64,000 bases of DNA from Bradyrhizobium frederickii (lineage in GTDB: Bacteria > Pseudomonadota > Alphaproteobacteria > Rhizobiales > Xanthobacteraceae), in contig NZ_SPQS01000003.1 of NCBI RefSeq assembly GCF_004570865.1, positions 310,001-374,000 of the forward strand, given 5' to 3'. Each line of letters begins with the position of its first letter. Position 1 is the first letter of the stretch. Shown piece by piece: positions 23,533 through 33,560 of this stretch. Under the pieces are notes generated by a model that searched no databases, was not told the origin of the DNA, and saw nothing but the letters and a program-made list of their open reading frames with translations. The position numbers were made by a program, and so were the translations under genes.

Positions 23533-24765
23533 ATGACCCCTTACGAGATCGAAAGAATCTTCCGCGACGAGGCGGGGCGGGCGCTGGCCACGCTGATCCG
23601 TCTCGTCGGCGATTTCGATCTCGCCGAGGACGCGCTTCAGGATGCGTTTGCCGTCGCTCTGGAACGCTGGGCGGCGTGCGAGGTCCCCGACAATCCGCGC
23701 GCCTGGCTGGTCAATGTCGCCAAGCACAAGGTGATCGATCGCATCCGCCGCCAGGCGGTGTTCCGCGGCAAGCAGCGGGCGCTGATGCATGAGCTGGAGC
23801 TGAACGCGCAAGCCGCCGACGAGCCGCCGCTGTTGCTCGACGACGACATGCTGCGGCTGATCTTCACCTGCTGCCATCCCGCCTTCGCGCCGGAGGTTCA
23901 GGTCGCGCTGACGCTGCGCACCGTCTGCGGCCTTTCCACCGCACAGGTCGCGCGGGCCTTTCTCGTCGGCGAGGAGGCGATGGCGCAGCGGCTGGTTCGT
24001 GCCAAGCAGAAGATCAGACTCGCCGGGATCCCCTACGAGGTGCCGGAGCGCGAGGCGCTGGCGGCGCGGCTCGAGGGCGTGCTCGCGGTGATCTATCTCG
24101 TCTTCACGGAGGGCTATGTCGCGACGTCGGGTGCAGATTTGATGCGTCCGGATCTCGCGATCGAAGCGATCAGGCTCGCCCGCCTGCTCGACCGGCTGAT
24201 GCCGGATCGCGCCGGCATCAAGGGCTTGCTGGCCCTGATGCTGCTGCACGACGCGCGTCGCGCGGGACGCGAGACCGTGGCCGGCGACATCGTGCTGCTC
24301 GAAGAGCAGGACCGCGCTTTGTGGGATCGCGCGCAGATCGAGGAGGGGCTGCGCCTGGTCGACGACGCGCTACGCGTGCCCGGCCCGCCGCAACCCTACG
24401 CCGTGCAGGCCGCGATCGCCGCGCTGCATGCTCGCGCGCCGAGCTATGAGCAGACGGACTGGCGGCAAATCGCCGGGCTCTACGGGGTCTTGCTGCGCAT
24501 CGGTGCCTCGCCCGTGATCGAGCTCAACCACGCGGCCGCGCTGTCGATGGTCGATGGGCCGGCCCGCGCGCTCGATCTCGTCGATGCGATCAGTGCCCGA
24601 GGCGGGCTGCGCGGCTACGAGCTGTTGCCCGCGGTGCGCGCCGATCTGTTGCGGCGGCTTGGCCGCAACGTCGAAGCGCGCGAGGCCTACCGCGCGGCGA
24701 CGGAGGCGACGCAGCTCGAGCCGCTGCGGCGGCTGTATGCGCGAAGGATGAGGGAGATGGGGTAG
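23533..24765 (+). CDS. ECF42-type RNA polymerase sigma factor
   Basis: A 410-residue protein. Sigma region 2 is at about 10-75 ([20 protein letters not shown], then [20 protein letters not shown]) and region 4 at about 110-165 ([20 protein letters not shown], then [12 protein letters not shown]). The remaining 240 residues are a TPR-like helical C-terminal extension (contains [12 protein letters not shown] and [17 protein letters not shown]), which defines ECF42. No anti-sigma factor gene is present; in this group the extension is thought to control activity. The partner DGPF gene is just upstream. Confidence 0.93.
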   Translation: MTPYEIERIFRDEAGRALATLIRLVGDFDLAEDALQDAFAVALERWAACEVPDNPRAWLVNVAKHKVIDRIRRQAVFRGKQRALMHELELNAQAADEPPLLLDDDMLRLIFTCCHPAFAPEVQVALTLRTVCGLSTAQVARAFLVGEEAMAQRLVRAKQKIRLAGIPYEVPEREALAARLEGVLAVIYLVFTEGYVATSGADLMRPDLAIEAIRLARLLDRLMPDRAGIKGLLALMLLHDARRAGRETVAGDIVLLEEQDRALWDRAQIEEGLRLVDDALRVPGPPQPYAVQAAIAALHARAPSYEQTDWRQIAGLYGVLLRIGASPVIELNHAAALSMVDGPARALDLVDAISARGGLRGYELLPAVRADLLRRLGRNVEAREAYRAATEATQLEPLRRLYARRMREMG

Positions 24766-24773
24766 GGCGCTTG

Positions 24774-24895
24774 CGTCCCGGACGCAGCGCAGCGCCCTCT
24801 TGGCGGTGCGCTGCAGAGCCGGGGCCCATCTCGCCGCAGCGGACTCGTCTCGCCGGCTGGGTCCCGGCTCGCGCTTCGCGCGTCCGGGACACGAG
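24774..24895. repeat. Palindromic intergenic repeat, family C
   Basis: CGTCCCGGACGC at the left pairs with GCGTCCGGGAC at the right, and GAGCCGGGGCCC / GGGTCCCGGCTC pair inside. Relatives lie at 34969, 36372, 51216 and 63229. It separates the convergent sigma factor and amidase genes. Confidence 0.8.
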
Positions 24896-24918
24896 AGTGA
24901 ACTGCGTGGTCTACCCCG

Positions 24919-25785
24919 TCACTTCGACGCGACGGTCGTCCCTTCCGTCGGCAGGCTCGCCAGCAGCGCCTGCAATGTCGACAGCGTCGAGTGGTCCGCG
25001 ACGCCATCGAGCCGCGCCGGGCGGAAATGGCGCTGGAAGGCCGTGACGGCTTCCATGGTCGCGGCGTCGTATTTGCCGGTCAGCGGCACGCCGTAGCCGT
25101 ATCTGGCGAGCGCCTGCTGCAGGCTCAGCACCTCGTCGCTGATGGTGCCGAGCATCAGCGTCTCGCCGCGCACGACAGGGGCGGGCGTGACCCAGTGACC
25201 GACGCCGGAATTGGCGAGCGAGTGCCACGGGAACTTCTCGCCGGGGTCCTTCTTGCGCGCGGGCGCGACGTCGGAATGGCCGAGCACCCGGTGGGACGGC
25301 ACCTTGCGGCGAAGCATGATGCCGCGGCACAGCGCGATCACGGCGGCGATCTGGCGCAGCGGAAACTCCGGATAGCCCCAGTCGTGGCCGCGATTGACGA
25401 TCTCGATGCCGATCGAGCAGGAGTTGACGTCGTCCTCGCCGGCCCAGGACGACACGCCGGCGTGCCAGGCGCGCTTGGTCTCGGGCACGCATTGCACGAT
25501 GCGCCCGTCCTCCAGCACGACATAATGCGCCGAGACCTCGGAGCCGGCCGTGCACAACCGCGCCAGCGCGCCCTCGACATCGGGCATGCCGGTGTAGTGC
25601 AGCACGATCATGTCGGGCTGCCGTCCCTTGCTGCGCTCGCCGTAGTTCGGCGAAGGGATGATGTCGGAGACGATCGAGGAGTCCGGCTCGAACGTCCGCA
25701 TGTTCGCCGCGGCCTTGGGAACCGGGAGAACGCGCTGGCGCTTCGAATCAGTTCCAGGCGGTGTGGACGAACCGGACGGCGGCAT
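24919..25785 (-). CDS. N-acetylmuramoyl-L-alanine amidase (Amidase_2 plus peptidoglycan-binding domain)
   Basis: A 288-residue protein. The amidase_2 domain spans about 50-195: MIVLHYTGM (first zinc His), AWHAGVSSWAGEDDVNSCSI, IGIEIVN, and VLGHSDVAPARKKDPGEKFP with the second His and the Asp/Lys region. A PG_binding_1 domain closes the protein (LQQALARYGYGVPLTGKYDA). The fold cuts the bond between MurNAc and L-Ala in peptidoglycan or its anhydro fragments. No clear signal peptide is visible with the ATG at 25785, so a cytosolic AmpD/AmiD-like recycling role is possible. It is divergent from the dcw cluster. Confidence 0.88.
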   Translation of the reverse strand: MPPSGSSTPPGTDSKRQRVLPVPKAAANMRTFEPDSSIVSDIIPSPNYGERSKGRQPDMIVLHYTGMPDVEGALARLCTAGSEVSAHYVVLEDGRIVQCVPETKRAWHAGVSSWAGEDDVNSCSIGIEIVNRGHDWGYPEFPLRQIAAVIALCRGIMLRRKVPSHRVLGHSDVAPARKKDPGEKFPWHSLANSGVGHWVTPAPVVRGETLMLGTISDEVLSLQQALARYGYGVPLTGKYDAATMEAVTAFQRHFRPARLDGVADHSTLSTLQALLASLPTEGTTVASK

Positions 25786-26225
25786 GGAAAACTCAGGTCG
25801 GACGCGAATGGGCCAAGCCCTTCTCTTTACTATTCCTTTACCCTCCACCGCGCGCAATCGCGCGGCGCGGTTAACGGATGCATTTTGCGCATGTGTGTGG
25901 AAGAAGCATCACCGCCGCTTCACCTTTGCGACTTGTAACGAGCCGATCAACGCTTTCTTAACGCTAAGGGCCGTTACTGAGAGATGAAGAGCCGACCCGC
26001 GTCCGGAGGCGGCCAAAGCGTATTTTGGCTCGAAATCCCATGGCTGCCCGACAAATTCCGCTGGGAACACTCGGTCTGCGGCCCGGGACGACGGGGCTCG
26101 GTAACCATGCCGGACTGGGGCTTTGTCGTGGAACCGCCGCGACGCGGAATGATTCGAGGCGTTATGGGCTGGTTCGTCCCCGATCTCGCTTGGACGTCAG
26201 GCAGCGCCTTCGGCAGGCGTGGCGC
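25786..26225. other. Divergent promoter region between the amidase gene and the dcw cluster
   Basis: A 440-bp gap at the head of the dcw cluster. It has an A/T-richer central part (25850-25985) with GCGCGCAATCGCGCGGCGCG palindromic DNA, GGTTAACGG at about 25868 and CTTTCTTAACGCTAAGG at about 25952, likely promoter DNA for one or both directions. No mraZ frame is present: the DxKGR-type start of MraZ is not found. A weak candidate frame (25984-26229) occupies the last half. Confidence 0.5.
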
Positions 26226-26229
26226 ATGA
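25984..26229 (+). CDS. Uncertain 81-residue leader frame before rsmH
   Basis: A frame of 81 codons with five Trp residues whose stop codon overlaps the rsmH start as ATGA, the arrangement used for coupled translation elsewhere in this cluster. However, codon use is less GC3-rich than in its neighbours, no clear ribosome binding site precedes the ATG, and no family is recognised. It may be a chance frame in the mRNA leader. Confidence 0.2.
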   Translation: MKSRPASGGGQSVFWLEIPWLPDKFRWEHSVCGPGRRGSVTMPDWGFVVEPPRRGMIRGVMGWFVPDLAWTSGSAFGRRGA

Positions 26230-27215
26230 GCTCGGCCCCGCACATTCCCGTTCTTGGCCGCGAGGCCATCGCCCATCTCGCTCCGCGCGATGGCGGCATT
26301 TATGTCGACGCCACGTTTGGTGCCGGCGGCTATAGCCGTGCGATCCTGGAGGTGCCGGGAACCCGGCTCATCGCCATTGATCGCGACCGCACGGCGATCA
26401 CGGGCGGTGCGGAACTGGTCGAACGCTCCGCCGGCCGGCTGGCCCTGGTCGAGGACCGCTTCTCCAATCTCGCCGACGTCTGCGCGGCACAGGGCATCGA
26501 CACCGTGGACGGCGTCGTGATGGATGTCGGCGTGTCCTCGATGCAGCTCGACCAGGCCGGCCGCGGCTTCTCGTTCCGCCTCGACGGTCCGCTCGACATG
26601 CGGATGGGGCAATCGGGGCCGACCGCGGCCGACGTGGTCGCCCGTGCCTCCGAAGGCGATCTCGCCGACATCATCTATCAGCTCGGCGAGGAGCGGCATT
26701 CGCGCCGCATCGCCCGCGCCATCGTGGCCGACCGGAAGGACACGCCGTTCACGACCACGCGCGCGCTCGCCGAACTCGTCGCCAGGGTGGTGCGTTCGAA
26801 GCCCGGCGACATTCATCCGGCGACGCGGACGTTTCAGGCGCTGCGCATCTTCGTCAACGAGGAACTCGAGGAGCTGCAGACCGCGCTGGCCGCCGCCGAG
26901 CGCGTGCTCACGCCGGGTGGCCGCCTCGTCGTGGTCTCGTTCCATTCGCTGGAAGACCGCATCGTCAAGAATTTCCTCTCCGAGCGCTCGAAGACCGGCG
27001 GCGGCTCGCGGCATCTGCCGGAGGTGGCGCAAGTTCCGCCGAGCTTCCAGCTGCTGACGCGGCGGCCCATCGTCGCCGGCGACGACGAAGTCGCGCATAA
27101 TCCGCGGGCGCGTTCCGCGAAATTGCGCGCGGCCGAACGCACCTCGGCGCCGGCGCATCAGGATGGCGAGCAATCGTCCTGGCCGAGACTCTCCGACGTG
27201 ATGAGGGGCGGGTAG
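26226..27215 (+). CDS. rsmH: 16S rRNA (cytosine-1402 N4) methyltransferase
   Basis: A 329-residue protein beginning with [15 protein letters not shown], the conserved family start, and containing [15 protein letters not shown] (SAM site), [29 protein letters not shown], and [16 protein letters not shown] near the C-terminus. With RsmI it methylates C1402 in the ribosomal P-site. As in most bacteria (mraW) it opens the dcw cluster. Frames upstream (for example from 26025) lack the family match, so the ATG at 26226 is used. ftsL follows after three bases. Confidence 0.96.
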   Translation: MSSAPHIPVLGREAIAHLAPRDGGIYVDATFGAGGYSRAILEVPGTRLIAIDRDRTAITGGAELVERSAGRLALVEDRFSNLADVCAAQGIDTVDGVVMDVGVSSMQLDQAGRGFSFRLDGPLDMRMGQSGPTAADVVARASEGDLADIIYQLGEERHSRRIARAIVADRKDTPFTTTRALAELVARVVRSKPGDIHPATRTFQALRIFVNEELEELQTALAAAERVLTPGGRLVVVSFHSLEDRIVKNFLSERSKTGGGSRHLPEVAQVPPSFQLLTRRPIVAGDDEVAHNPRARSAKLRAAERTSAPAHQDGEQSSWPRLSDVMRGG

Positions 27216-27218
27216 CGC

Positions 27219-27611
27219 ATGCGCATCATCCACCTCCTCGTCATCGGCGCGCTGATCTTCGCGGCGGCCTATGTCTACCGGATCAAGATGGACTCCACCG
27301 CGCGCACCGAGAAGGTGCTGCGGCTGCATGCGGAGATCCGCGAGCAGCGCGACGCGATCGCGGCGCTACGGTCCGAGTGGGCCAAGCTCGATGCGCCACT
27401 GCGGCTGCAAGGCCTGTCCGACCGGCATCTGCAGCTCAGGCCGGTCAACGGCACGCAATATGACTCGCTGAAGAACCTGCCGGAGCGTCCGCCGCGGATG
27501 TTCAGGCCGGGCGAGCCCGATCCGATCGGGGCCATGCTCAACACGATCGAAGCCGCCAGCGATCCTGACACTGTGACGGGCTCCGTGCCTCAGCCCGAGG
27601 ACAAGCAATGA
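27219..27611 (+). CDS. ftsL: Cell division protein FtsL-like
   Basis: A 130-residue bitopic protein. One transmembrane helix lies at about residues 4-20 (IHLLVIGALIFAAAYVYRI), then a periplasmic coiled coil (about 28-60, LRLHAEIREQRDAIAALRSE) and a Pro-rich tail. Sequence identity in this family is low, so the call rests on position between rsmH and ftsI together with the layout. It joins FtsB and FtsQ in the divisome and helps activate FtsWI. Its stop overlaps the ftsI start (ATGA). Confidence 0.88.
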   Translation: MRIIHLLVIGALIFAAAYVYRIKMDSTARTEKVLRLHAEIREQRDAIAALRSEWAKLDAPLRLQGLSDRHLQLRPVNGTQYDSLKNLPERPPRMFRPGEPDPIGAMLNTIEAASDPDTVTGSVPQPEDKQ

Positions 27612-29350
27612 GCGCTGCGACTCCGCCCAAACCCGCAGAACCCTGGCGGCAGCGTCTGATCCGCAGCCTGCTCTACGGGCGCAACGTCGACCGCGCCGCG
27701 AAGGCGCGCGCGCGGGTCGGTCTCGCCATGCTCGCCTTCGCCTCGGTCTACGCCCTGATCGGCGGCCGGCTCGTGATGTTCGCGATCGGCGCCGATGCCC
27801 ACAGTGCGCGTCGAGCGGCCTCGCAGGAGGTGGTTGCGACCGCACGGCCCGACATCGTCGACCGCAACGGCGCGATCCTCGCGACCGACGTCAAGGCGGC
27901 GAGCCTGTTCGGCGAGCCGCGCCGCATCATCGACAAGGACGAGGCGATCGAGCTTCTCACCGCGACCGTGCCCGACCTCGACGAGGCCGAGGTGCGCGAG
28001 CGCCTGAGGACGCGCAAGGGCTTCGTCTGGCTCAAGCGCGAGGTCACGGCGCAGCAGCAGCAGGCGATTCACAAGCTCGGCATTCCGGGCATCGGCTTCC
28101 TGCGCGAGAACAAGCGCGTCTATCCGACCGGCAACGAGGTCGCCCACCTCATCGGCCTCGTCAACATCGACAACCAGGGCATCGCCGGCATGGAGAAGTG
28201 GCTCGACAATCAGGGCCTCGCCGATCTCCACCGCGCCGGATTTGCCACCGACCGGCTGCAGAAGCCGATCGAGCTTTCGATCGACCTGCGGGTCGAGCAC
28301 GCGCTGCGCGACGAGCTGCTGAAGGCCAAGGACAAGTTCCACGCCAAGGCGGCCTCCGGCATCGTTTCGAACGTCAAGACCGGCGAGCTCGTGGCGATGG
28401 TGTCCTTGCCGGACTTCGACCCCAACAATCCGAAGGAAGCGCACGATCCCGACCGCATCAACCGCCTGACCACCGGCGTCTACGAGATGGGCTCGACCTT
28501 CAAGGCGTTCACGCTGGCGATGGCGCTCGATTCCGGGAAGGTCAATCTGAACTCGTCGTGGGACGCGCGTGGAAACCTGCACTACGGCAAGTTCACCATC
28601 CACGACAGCCACCCGCTCGGACGTTTCATCAACACCAAGGAAGTGTTCACCTTCTCGTCCAACATCGGCGCCGCGCGGATCGCGCTGAGCCAGGGCGTGG
28701 AGGCCCACAAGGCGTTCCTCGCCAAGATGGGGCAGCTGACGCGGCTGCGCACCGAGCTGCCGGAAAGCGCGGCGCCGCTGGTGCCGCGACGCTGGGGTGA
28801 GCTCAACACGGTCACCATCGCGTTCGGCCAGGGCATGTCGGTGGCGCCGCTCCAGGCGGTGATGGGCATCAACGCGCTGGTGAACGGCGGCTATTTGATT
28901 CCGCCGACCTTCATGAAGCGCAGCGAATCCGAAGCCGCGGCGATCGCCAAGCGCGTCATCAAGACGGAGACCAGCGACAAGATGCGGTTCCTGATGCGGC
29001 TCAACGCCGAGATCGGCACCGCCAAGACCGCCGACGTCAAGGGCTATTACGTCGGCGGCAAGACCGGCACGTCCGAAAAGGTCATCAACGGCCGCTATGC
29101 CAAGAAGCGCGTGCTGAATTCCTTCACCGCGATCATGCCCTGCGACGATCCGAAATATCAGATCCTGATCATGCTGGACGAGCCGCAGGCGATTCCCGAA
29201 ACGAAGGGTTTCATCACTTCGGGCTGGAACGCGGTGCCGACCGGCGGCAAGGTGATCGAGCGGATCGCGCCGCTTCTGGGCGTCGAGCCGCGGTTCGACC
29301 TGCCGCCTGCGGAGCGCCTTATTCTTGCAGCATCCAGGACAACCCAGTAA
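27608..29350 (+). CDS. ftsI: Penicillin-binding protein 3, septal transpeptidase
   Basis: A 580-residue class B PBP. There is one membrane span (about 38-60), a dimerisation/pedestal region starting ATARPDIVDRNGAILA, and the transpeptidase domain with STFK (active Ser296), SSN (350-352) and GGKTGTSEK (about 483-491). It cross-links septal peptidoglycan in complex with FtsW. Translation is coupled to ftsL by the ATGA overlap. The length is normal. Confidence 0.96.
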   Translation: MSAATPPKPAEPWRQRLIRSLLYGRNVDRAAKARARVGLAMLAFASVYALIGGRLVMFAIGADAHSARRAASQEVVATARPDIVDRNGAILATDVKAASLFGEPRRIIDKDEAIELLTATVPDLDEAEVRERLRTRKGFVWLKREVTAQQQQAIHKLGIPGIGFLRENKRVYPTGNEVAHLIGLVNIDNQGIAGMEKWLDNQGLADLHRAGFATDRLQKPIELSIDLRVEHALRDELLKAKDKFHAKAASGIVSNVKTGELVAMVSLPDFDPNNPKEAHDPDRINRLTTGVYEMGSTFKAFTLAMALDSGKVNLNSSWDARGNLHYGKFTIHDSHPLGRFINTKEVFTFSSNIGAARIALSQGVEAHKAFLAKMGQLTRLRTELPESAAPLVPRRWGELNTVTIAFGQGMSVAPLQAVMGINALVNGGYLIPPTFMKRSESEAAAIAKRVIKTETSDKMRFLMRLNAEIGTAKTADVKGYYVGGKTGTSEKVINGRYAKKRVLNSFTAIMPCDDPKYQILIMLDEPQAIPETKGFITSGWNAVPTGGKVIERIAPLLGVEPRFDLPPAERLILAASRTTQ

Positions 29351-29434
29351 TCAACGGGGTGAGCCATCGCCGCGGCTGAGTCGGGATTTTCCCCTGGATT
29401 CGGCTTTCCGGCAGGGCATGTCGACTGGAAGACC

Positions 29435-30907
29435 ATGAAGCTGCGCGACCTCCTGGGTCAGGATATTCTGGGCAATGATGCCGCGATCGAGCCCGCTGCC
29501 GCCGCGCTCGACGTGACCGGCCTTGCGCTCGACAGCCGCGCGGTCAAGCCGGGTGATGTCTTCTTCGCGCTGGCGGGCAGCAAGACCGACGGCGCGCGCT
29601 TCATCGATGCTGCGATTGAAGCGGGTGCCGTGGCCGTGGTCGGTGACCATGCCCCTGATGGCAGCAGGGTGCCGTTCGTCACCGTGACCAATCCGCGCCG
29701 CGCGCTGGCGCTGGCCGCTGCAAACTTCTTCCCCGCCCAGCCGGCGACCATCGCGGCCGTGACCGGCACCAGCGGAAAGACCTCGGTCGCAGCCTTCACC
29801 CGCCAGATCTGGGAGCGGCTCGGGCATGCTTCCGCCAGCATCGGCACCATCGGCCTCGTCTCGCCCAAGCGCACCATCTATGGCTCGCTGACGACGCCGG
29901 ATCCGATCGCGCTGCACCGGCAGATCGACGAAATCGCGCGTGAGGGCGTCACACATCTTGCCTTCGAGGCGTCGTCGCATGGGCTCGATCAGTATCGCCT
30001 TGATGGCGTGCGCGTCTCGGCGGCCGGCTTCACCAATCTGTCGCGCGACCACATGGATTATCATCCGACCGTCGCGCATTATCTCGCCGCGAAGCTCCGC
30101 CTGTTCCGCGAGCTCGTGTCCCCGGGCGGCGCGGCGGTGATCTCGGCCGATCATGATTGCTCGGCGGAAGCGATCGATGCTGCGAAGGCGCGCAGCCTGC
30201 GCGTGATGGCGGTCGGCCGCAACGGCGACGGGGCGGGCGAGGGTATCCGTCTCAGCGAGGCCGTGGTCGAGGGCTTCTCGCAATGGCTGACGCTCGAACA
30301 CCGCGCCAAGCGCCATGCGATCCGGTTGCCGCTTGTCGGCGAATTCCAGATCGAGAACGCGCTGGTGTCGGCGGGGCTTGCGATCGGCACCGGCAGCGAT
30401 GCAGCCGACGTGTTCGCAAGCCTTGAGCATCTCGAAGGCGCCAAGGGACGATTGGAGCGCGTCGGCGAGCGCAACGGCGCGCCGATCTTCGTCGACTATG
30501 CGCACAAACCCGATGCGCTGGCGAAGGCGCTGCAGGCGCTGCGGCCCTATGCCAAGCGCCGGCTGGTGGTCGTGTTCGGCGCCGGCGGCGACCGCGATGC
30601 CGGCAAGCGTCCGATCATGGGCGAGATCGCGGCCGAGAACGCCGACGGCGTCATCGTCACCGACGACAATCCGCGCAGCGAGAAGCCGGAAGCGATCCGC
30701 GCCGCGATCCTTGCGACCGCCAAGGGCGCCCGTGAGATCGGCGACCGCGCTGAGGCCATCCGCGCCGCGATCGAGGAATTGCAGGAGGGCGATGCGCTGC
30801 TCATCGCCGGCAAGGGCCACGAGACCGGGCAGATCGTGGGCAAAGAGATCTTGCCCTTCAGTGATCACGAGGCGGTCGCCGCCGCATTAGCGTCGAGGAT
30901 TGCATGA
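29435..30907 (+). CDS. murE: UDP-MurNAc-L-Ala-D-Glu:meso-diaminopimelate ligase
   Basis: A 490-residue Mur ligase. The ATP loop is VTGTSGKTSVAAF (about 109-121). DNPRSEKP (about 409) is the motif that selects meso-diaminopimelate as the added amino acid, so the wall is of the DAP type. The Mur N-terminal domain (LALDSRAVKPGDVFFALAG) is intact. It adds the third residue of the stem peptide in the cytoplasm. Its stop overlaps the murF start (ATGA). Confidence 0.96.
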   Translation: MKLRDLLGQDILGNDAAIEPAAAALDVTGLALDSRAVKPGDVFFALAGSKTDGARFIDAAIEAGAVAVVGDHAPDGSRVPFVTVTNPRRALALAAANFFPAQPATIAAVTGTSGKTSVAAFTRQIWERLGHASASIGTIGLVSPKRTIYGSLTTPDPIALHRQIDEIAREGVTHLAFEASSHGLDQYRLDGVRVSAAGFTNLSRDHMDYHPTVAHYLAAKLRLFRELVSPGGAAVISADHDCSAEAIDAAKARSLRVMAVGRNGDGAGEGIRLSEAVVEGFSQWLTLEHRAKRHAIRLPLVGEFQIENALVSAGLAIGTGSDAADVFASLEHLEGAKGRLERVGERNGAPIFVDYAHKPDALAKALQALRPYAKRRLVVVFGAGGDRDAGKRPIMGEIAAENADGVIVTDDNPRSEKPEAIRAAILATAKGAREIGDRAEAIRAAIEELQEGDALLIAGKGHETGQIVGKEILPFSDHEAVAAALASRIA

Positions 30908-32283
30908 GCGCGCCGATATGGACGGTTGCCGAAGTGGCGCGCGCGCTGGGCGCGGACGGATCGTTCCCGAACACTCCGATCGATTTGGTCACGCAGGATA
31001 GCCGCCTGGTGAAACCAGGCAGCCTGTTCGTGGCGCTGAGCGGCACGCCGAGCGGCGGCTTCGTCTCGGCCTTCGCCAGTGCGCGCGACGGTTGGGAATT
31101 CGCGGACAAGGCGGAAGCCTCCGGTGCGGTCGCGATGATCGTGCCGCACGAGATCGCCGGCATCCGCATTCCGCAGATCGTCGTCAAGGACACGCTGATC
31201 GACGGCCTCTGGGCGCTCGCACGCGCCGCGCGCGAGCGCTTCAGCGGGCCGGTGATCGGGCTCACCGGCAGCGCGGGCAAGACCAGTACCAAGGAGTTTC
31301 TGGCGGCCTATCCGAGCGCCTATGCCAGCCCCTCGAGCTTCAACAATTTCTGGGGTGTGCCGCTGACGCTGTGCAACGCGCGGCCCAACGCCAGCCTCTG
31401 GGTCGTCGAGATGGGCATGAACCAGAAAGGCGAGATCGCGCGGCTCAGCGAATTGACGCGGCCGACGGTGGCGCTGGTCGTCAACGTCCAGCCCGTGCAT
31501 CTGGAGAAGCTCGGCTCGCTCGAAGCTATCAGGCACGAGAAAGTCTCGATCGCGCTCGGCCTGCCCGAGGACGGCGTGCTGGTGCTGCCCGCCGGACTCA
31601 AGGCGTCCGAATGGAAAGGCAAGGTCGTGCGCTTCGGCGAGCATGCCGAGGTGCATGAGGTCGCGCACGCGCCCCATGGCGAGAGCTGGCAGGTCGTGGC
31701 GATGATCGGCAAGAAGGAGATCGCCTTCAGCCTGACGCCGGGCGCGCCGCATCGCGTGCAGAATGCGCTGGCTGCGCTCGCCGCGATCCGCGCGGCCCAT
31801 CTCGATCCGGCGACGCTCGCGATCAAGCTCGACCGCGTCGGCATCATGACCGGCCGCGGCGTCGAGCAGGCGGTCGGCGGCATCACCGTGATCGACGACA
31901 GCTTCAACGGCAATCCGGCCAGCGTTGCTGCCGCATTGCAAAGCCTGCAGGCCCGCCATGTGACCGGCGGCCGCCGCATTGCGGTGCTCGGCGACATGCT
32001 GGAGCTCGGCGATGACGCGCCAGACTACCACACCGCCCTTGCCAAGCACCTCGACGGGATCGACGGCGTCTACTGCGTCGGCGCCCTGATGCGCCACCTC
32101 TACGATGTGCTGCCGTCAGGCAAGGGCCTCGGCTGGCACGACGATCCGGCCACGCTGAAGCCGGACGAGGTCGCAAATCTGCTGCAGGCAGGCGATGTGG
32201 TCGTTGTCAAGGGCAGCAAGAAGATGTTCTGGGTCAACAAGTTTGTGCCGGGCCTGGTGGCCGCCTTGCAGGCGAAGGCGTAA
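30904..32283 (+). CDS. murF: UDP-MurNAc-tripeptide:D-Ala-D-Ala ligase
   Basis: A 459-residue Mur ligase. The N-terminal domain has TQDSRLVKPGSLFVALSG, the ATP loop is LTGSAGKTSTKEFL (about 120-133), and VIDDSFNGNPASVAAAL (about 330) is the MurF-type C-domain start. It adds D-Ala-D-Ala, supplied by Ddl, to complete the pentapeptide. It is translationally coupled to murE by a 4-bp overlap. A 166-bp gap precedes mraY and holds no feature I can name. Confidence 0.96.
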   Translation: MSAPIWTVAEVARALGADGSFPNTPIDLVTQDSRLVKPGSLFVALSGTPSGGFVSAFASARDGWEFADKAEASGAVAMIVPHEIAGIRIPQIVVKDTLIDGLWALARAARERFSGPVIGLTGSAGKTSTKEFLAAYPSAYASPSSFNNFWGVPLTLCNARPNASLWVVEMGMNQKGEIARLSELTRPTVALVVNVQPVHLEKLGSLEAIRHEKVSIALGLPEDGVLVLPAGLKASEWKGKVVRFGEHAEVHEVAHAPHGESWQVVAMIGKKEIAFSLTPGAPHRVQNALAALAAIRAAHLDPATLAIKLDRVGIMTGRGVEQAVGGITVIDDSFNGNPASVAAALQSLQARHVTGGRRIAVLGDMLELGDDAPDYHTALAKHLDGIDGVYCVGALMRHLYDVLPSGKGLGWHDDPATLKPDEVANLLQAGDVVVVKGSKKMFWVNKFVPGLVAALQAKA

Positions 32284-32449
32284 ACTGCTTGGAAGGCGCC
32301 GTTCCCGAATCCTACCCTTTGCGGCGCGAAGCCATCCGGTTTCCCTGGGGGCGCGCGACCCATGATGAAGACCAGCGAATGCGCGTGAGGCACGTTGAAG
32401 CCAAGATCCAGGCCAAAACCGCGCGCATTGGCGCCATAGGACCGATTGA

Positions 32450-33553
32450 ATGTTTTACTGGCTGATCGAGCTCTCCAACACATTTCCGGGCTTCGGTGCC
32501 GTTCGCACCTTCCTGAACGTCTTCCGCTACATCACCTTCCGCACCGGCGGCGCCGTCGTCACCGGCGCGCTGTTCGTGTTCCTGTTCGGGCCCTGGATCA
32601 TCGACCATTTGCGTATCCGCCAGGGCAAGGGCCAGCCGATCCGGACCGACGGTCCGCAATCGCATCTCGCCAAGAAGGGCACGCCGACGATGGGCGGGTT
32701 GATGATCCTGTCCGGCCTCACCGTCGGCACCGTGCTGTGGGCCAATCCGCTCAACCCCTATGTCTGGATCGTGCTGGCGGTGACGCTCGGCTTCGGCTTC
32801 GTCGGCTTCTATGACGATTACCTCAAGGTGACCAAGCAGACCACGACCGGGTTCGGCAGCAAGCTTCGCCTCTTGATCGAGGCGATCATCGCGCTGGTGG
32901 CCTGCTACGCGCTGGTGCGGCTGAACCGCGATCCCGCGTCGACCGCGCTGACGATTCCGTTCCTGAAGGACACCGTGCTGCATTTCGGCTGGTTCTTCGT
33001 CGTGTTCGGCGCCTTCGTCATCGTCGGCGCCGGCAACGCGGTGAATCTCACCGACGGTCTCGACGGCCTCGCCATCGTGCCCGTGATGATCGCCACCGCG
33101 AGCTTTGCGATGATCGCCTATCTCGCCGGCAACGCGGTGTTCGCGGATTACCTCCAGATCAAATATGTCGCCGGCACCGGCGAGCTGGCGGTGCTCTGCG
33201 GCGCGCTATTGGGCGCCGGTCTCGGCTTCCTCTGGTTCAATGCGCCGCCGGCCTCGATCTTCATGGGCGACACCGGCTCGCTCGCGCTCGGCGGCATGCT
33301 GGGCGCGATCGCGGTCGCGGTGAAGCACGAGATCGTGCTCGCGGTGATCGGCGGCCTGTTCGTGCTGGAGGCGGTCTCCGTCATCGTGCAGGTGGTCTCC
33401 TTCAAGCTCACCGGAAAACGCATCTTCCGCATGGCGCCGATCCATCACCATTTCGAACAGCTCGGCTGGACCGAGCCGCAGATCGTGATCCGCTTCTGGA
33501 TCATCTCGGTGATGCTGGCGCTCGCCGGCCTGTCGACGCTGAAGCTGCGGTGA
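32450..33553 (+). CDS. mraY: Phospho-MurNAc-pentapeptide translocase
   Basis: A 367-residue protein with ten membrane spans. Family motifs are clear: [29 protein letters not shown] (catalytic aspartates), [26 protein letters not shown] and MAPIHHHFE. It makes lipid I from UDP-MurNAc-pentapeptide and undecaprenyl phosphate at the inner face of the membrane. Seven bases separate it from murD. Confidence 0.97.
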   Translation: MFYWLIELSNTFPGFGAVRTFLNVFRYITFRTGGAVVTGALFVFLFGPWIIDHLRIRQGKGQPIRTDGPQSHLAKKGTPTMGGLMILSGLTVGTVLWANPLNPYVWIVLAVTLGFGFVGFYDDYLKVTKQTTTGFGSKLRLLIEAIIALVACYALVRLNRDPASTALTIPFLKDTVLHFGWFFVVFGAFVIVGAGNAVNLTDGLDGLAIVPVMIATASFAMIAYLAGNAVFADYLQIKYVAGTGELAVLCGALLGAGLGFLWFNAPPASIFMGDTGSLALGGMLGAIAVAVKHEIVLAVIGGLFVLEAVSVIVQVVSFKLTGKRIFRMAPIHHHFEQLGWTEPQIVIRFWIISVMLALAGLSTLKLR

Positions 33554-33560
33554 TCGCTCG

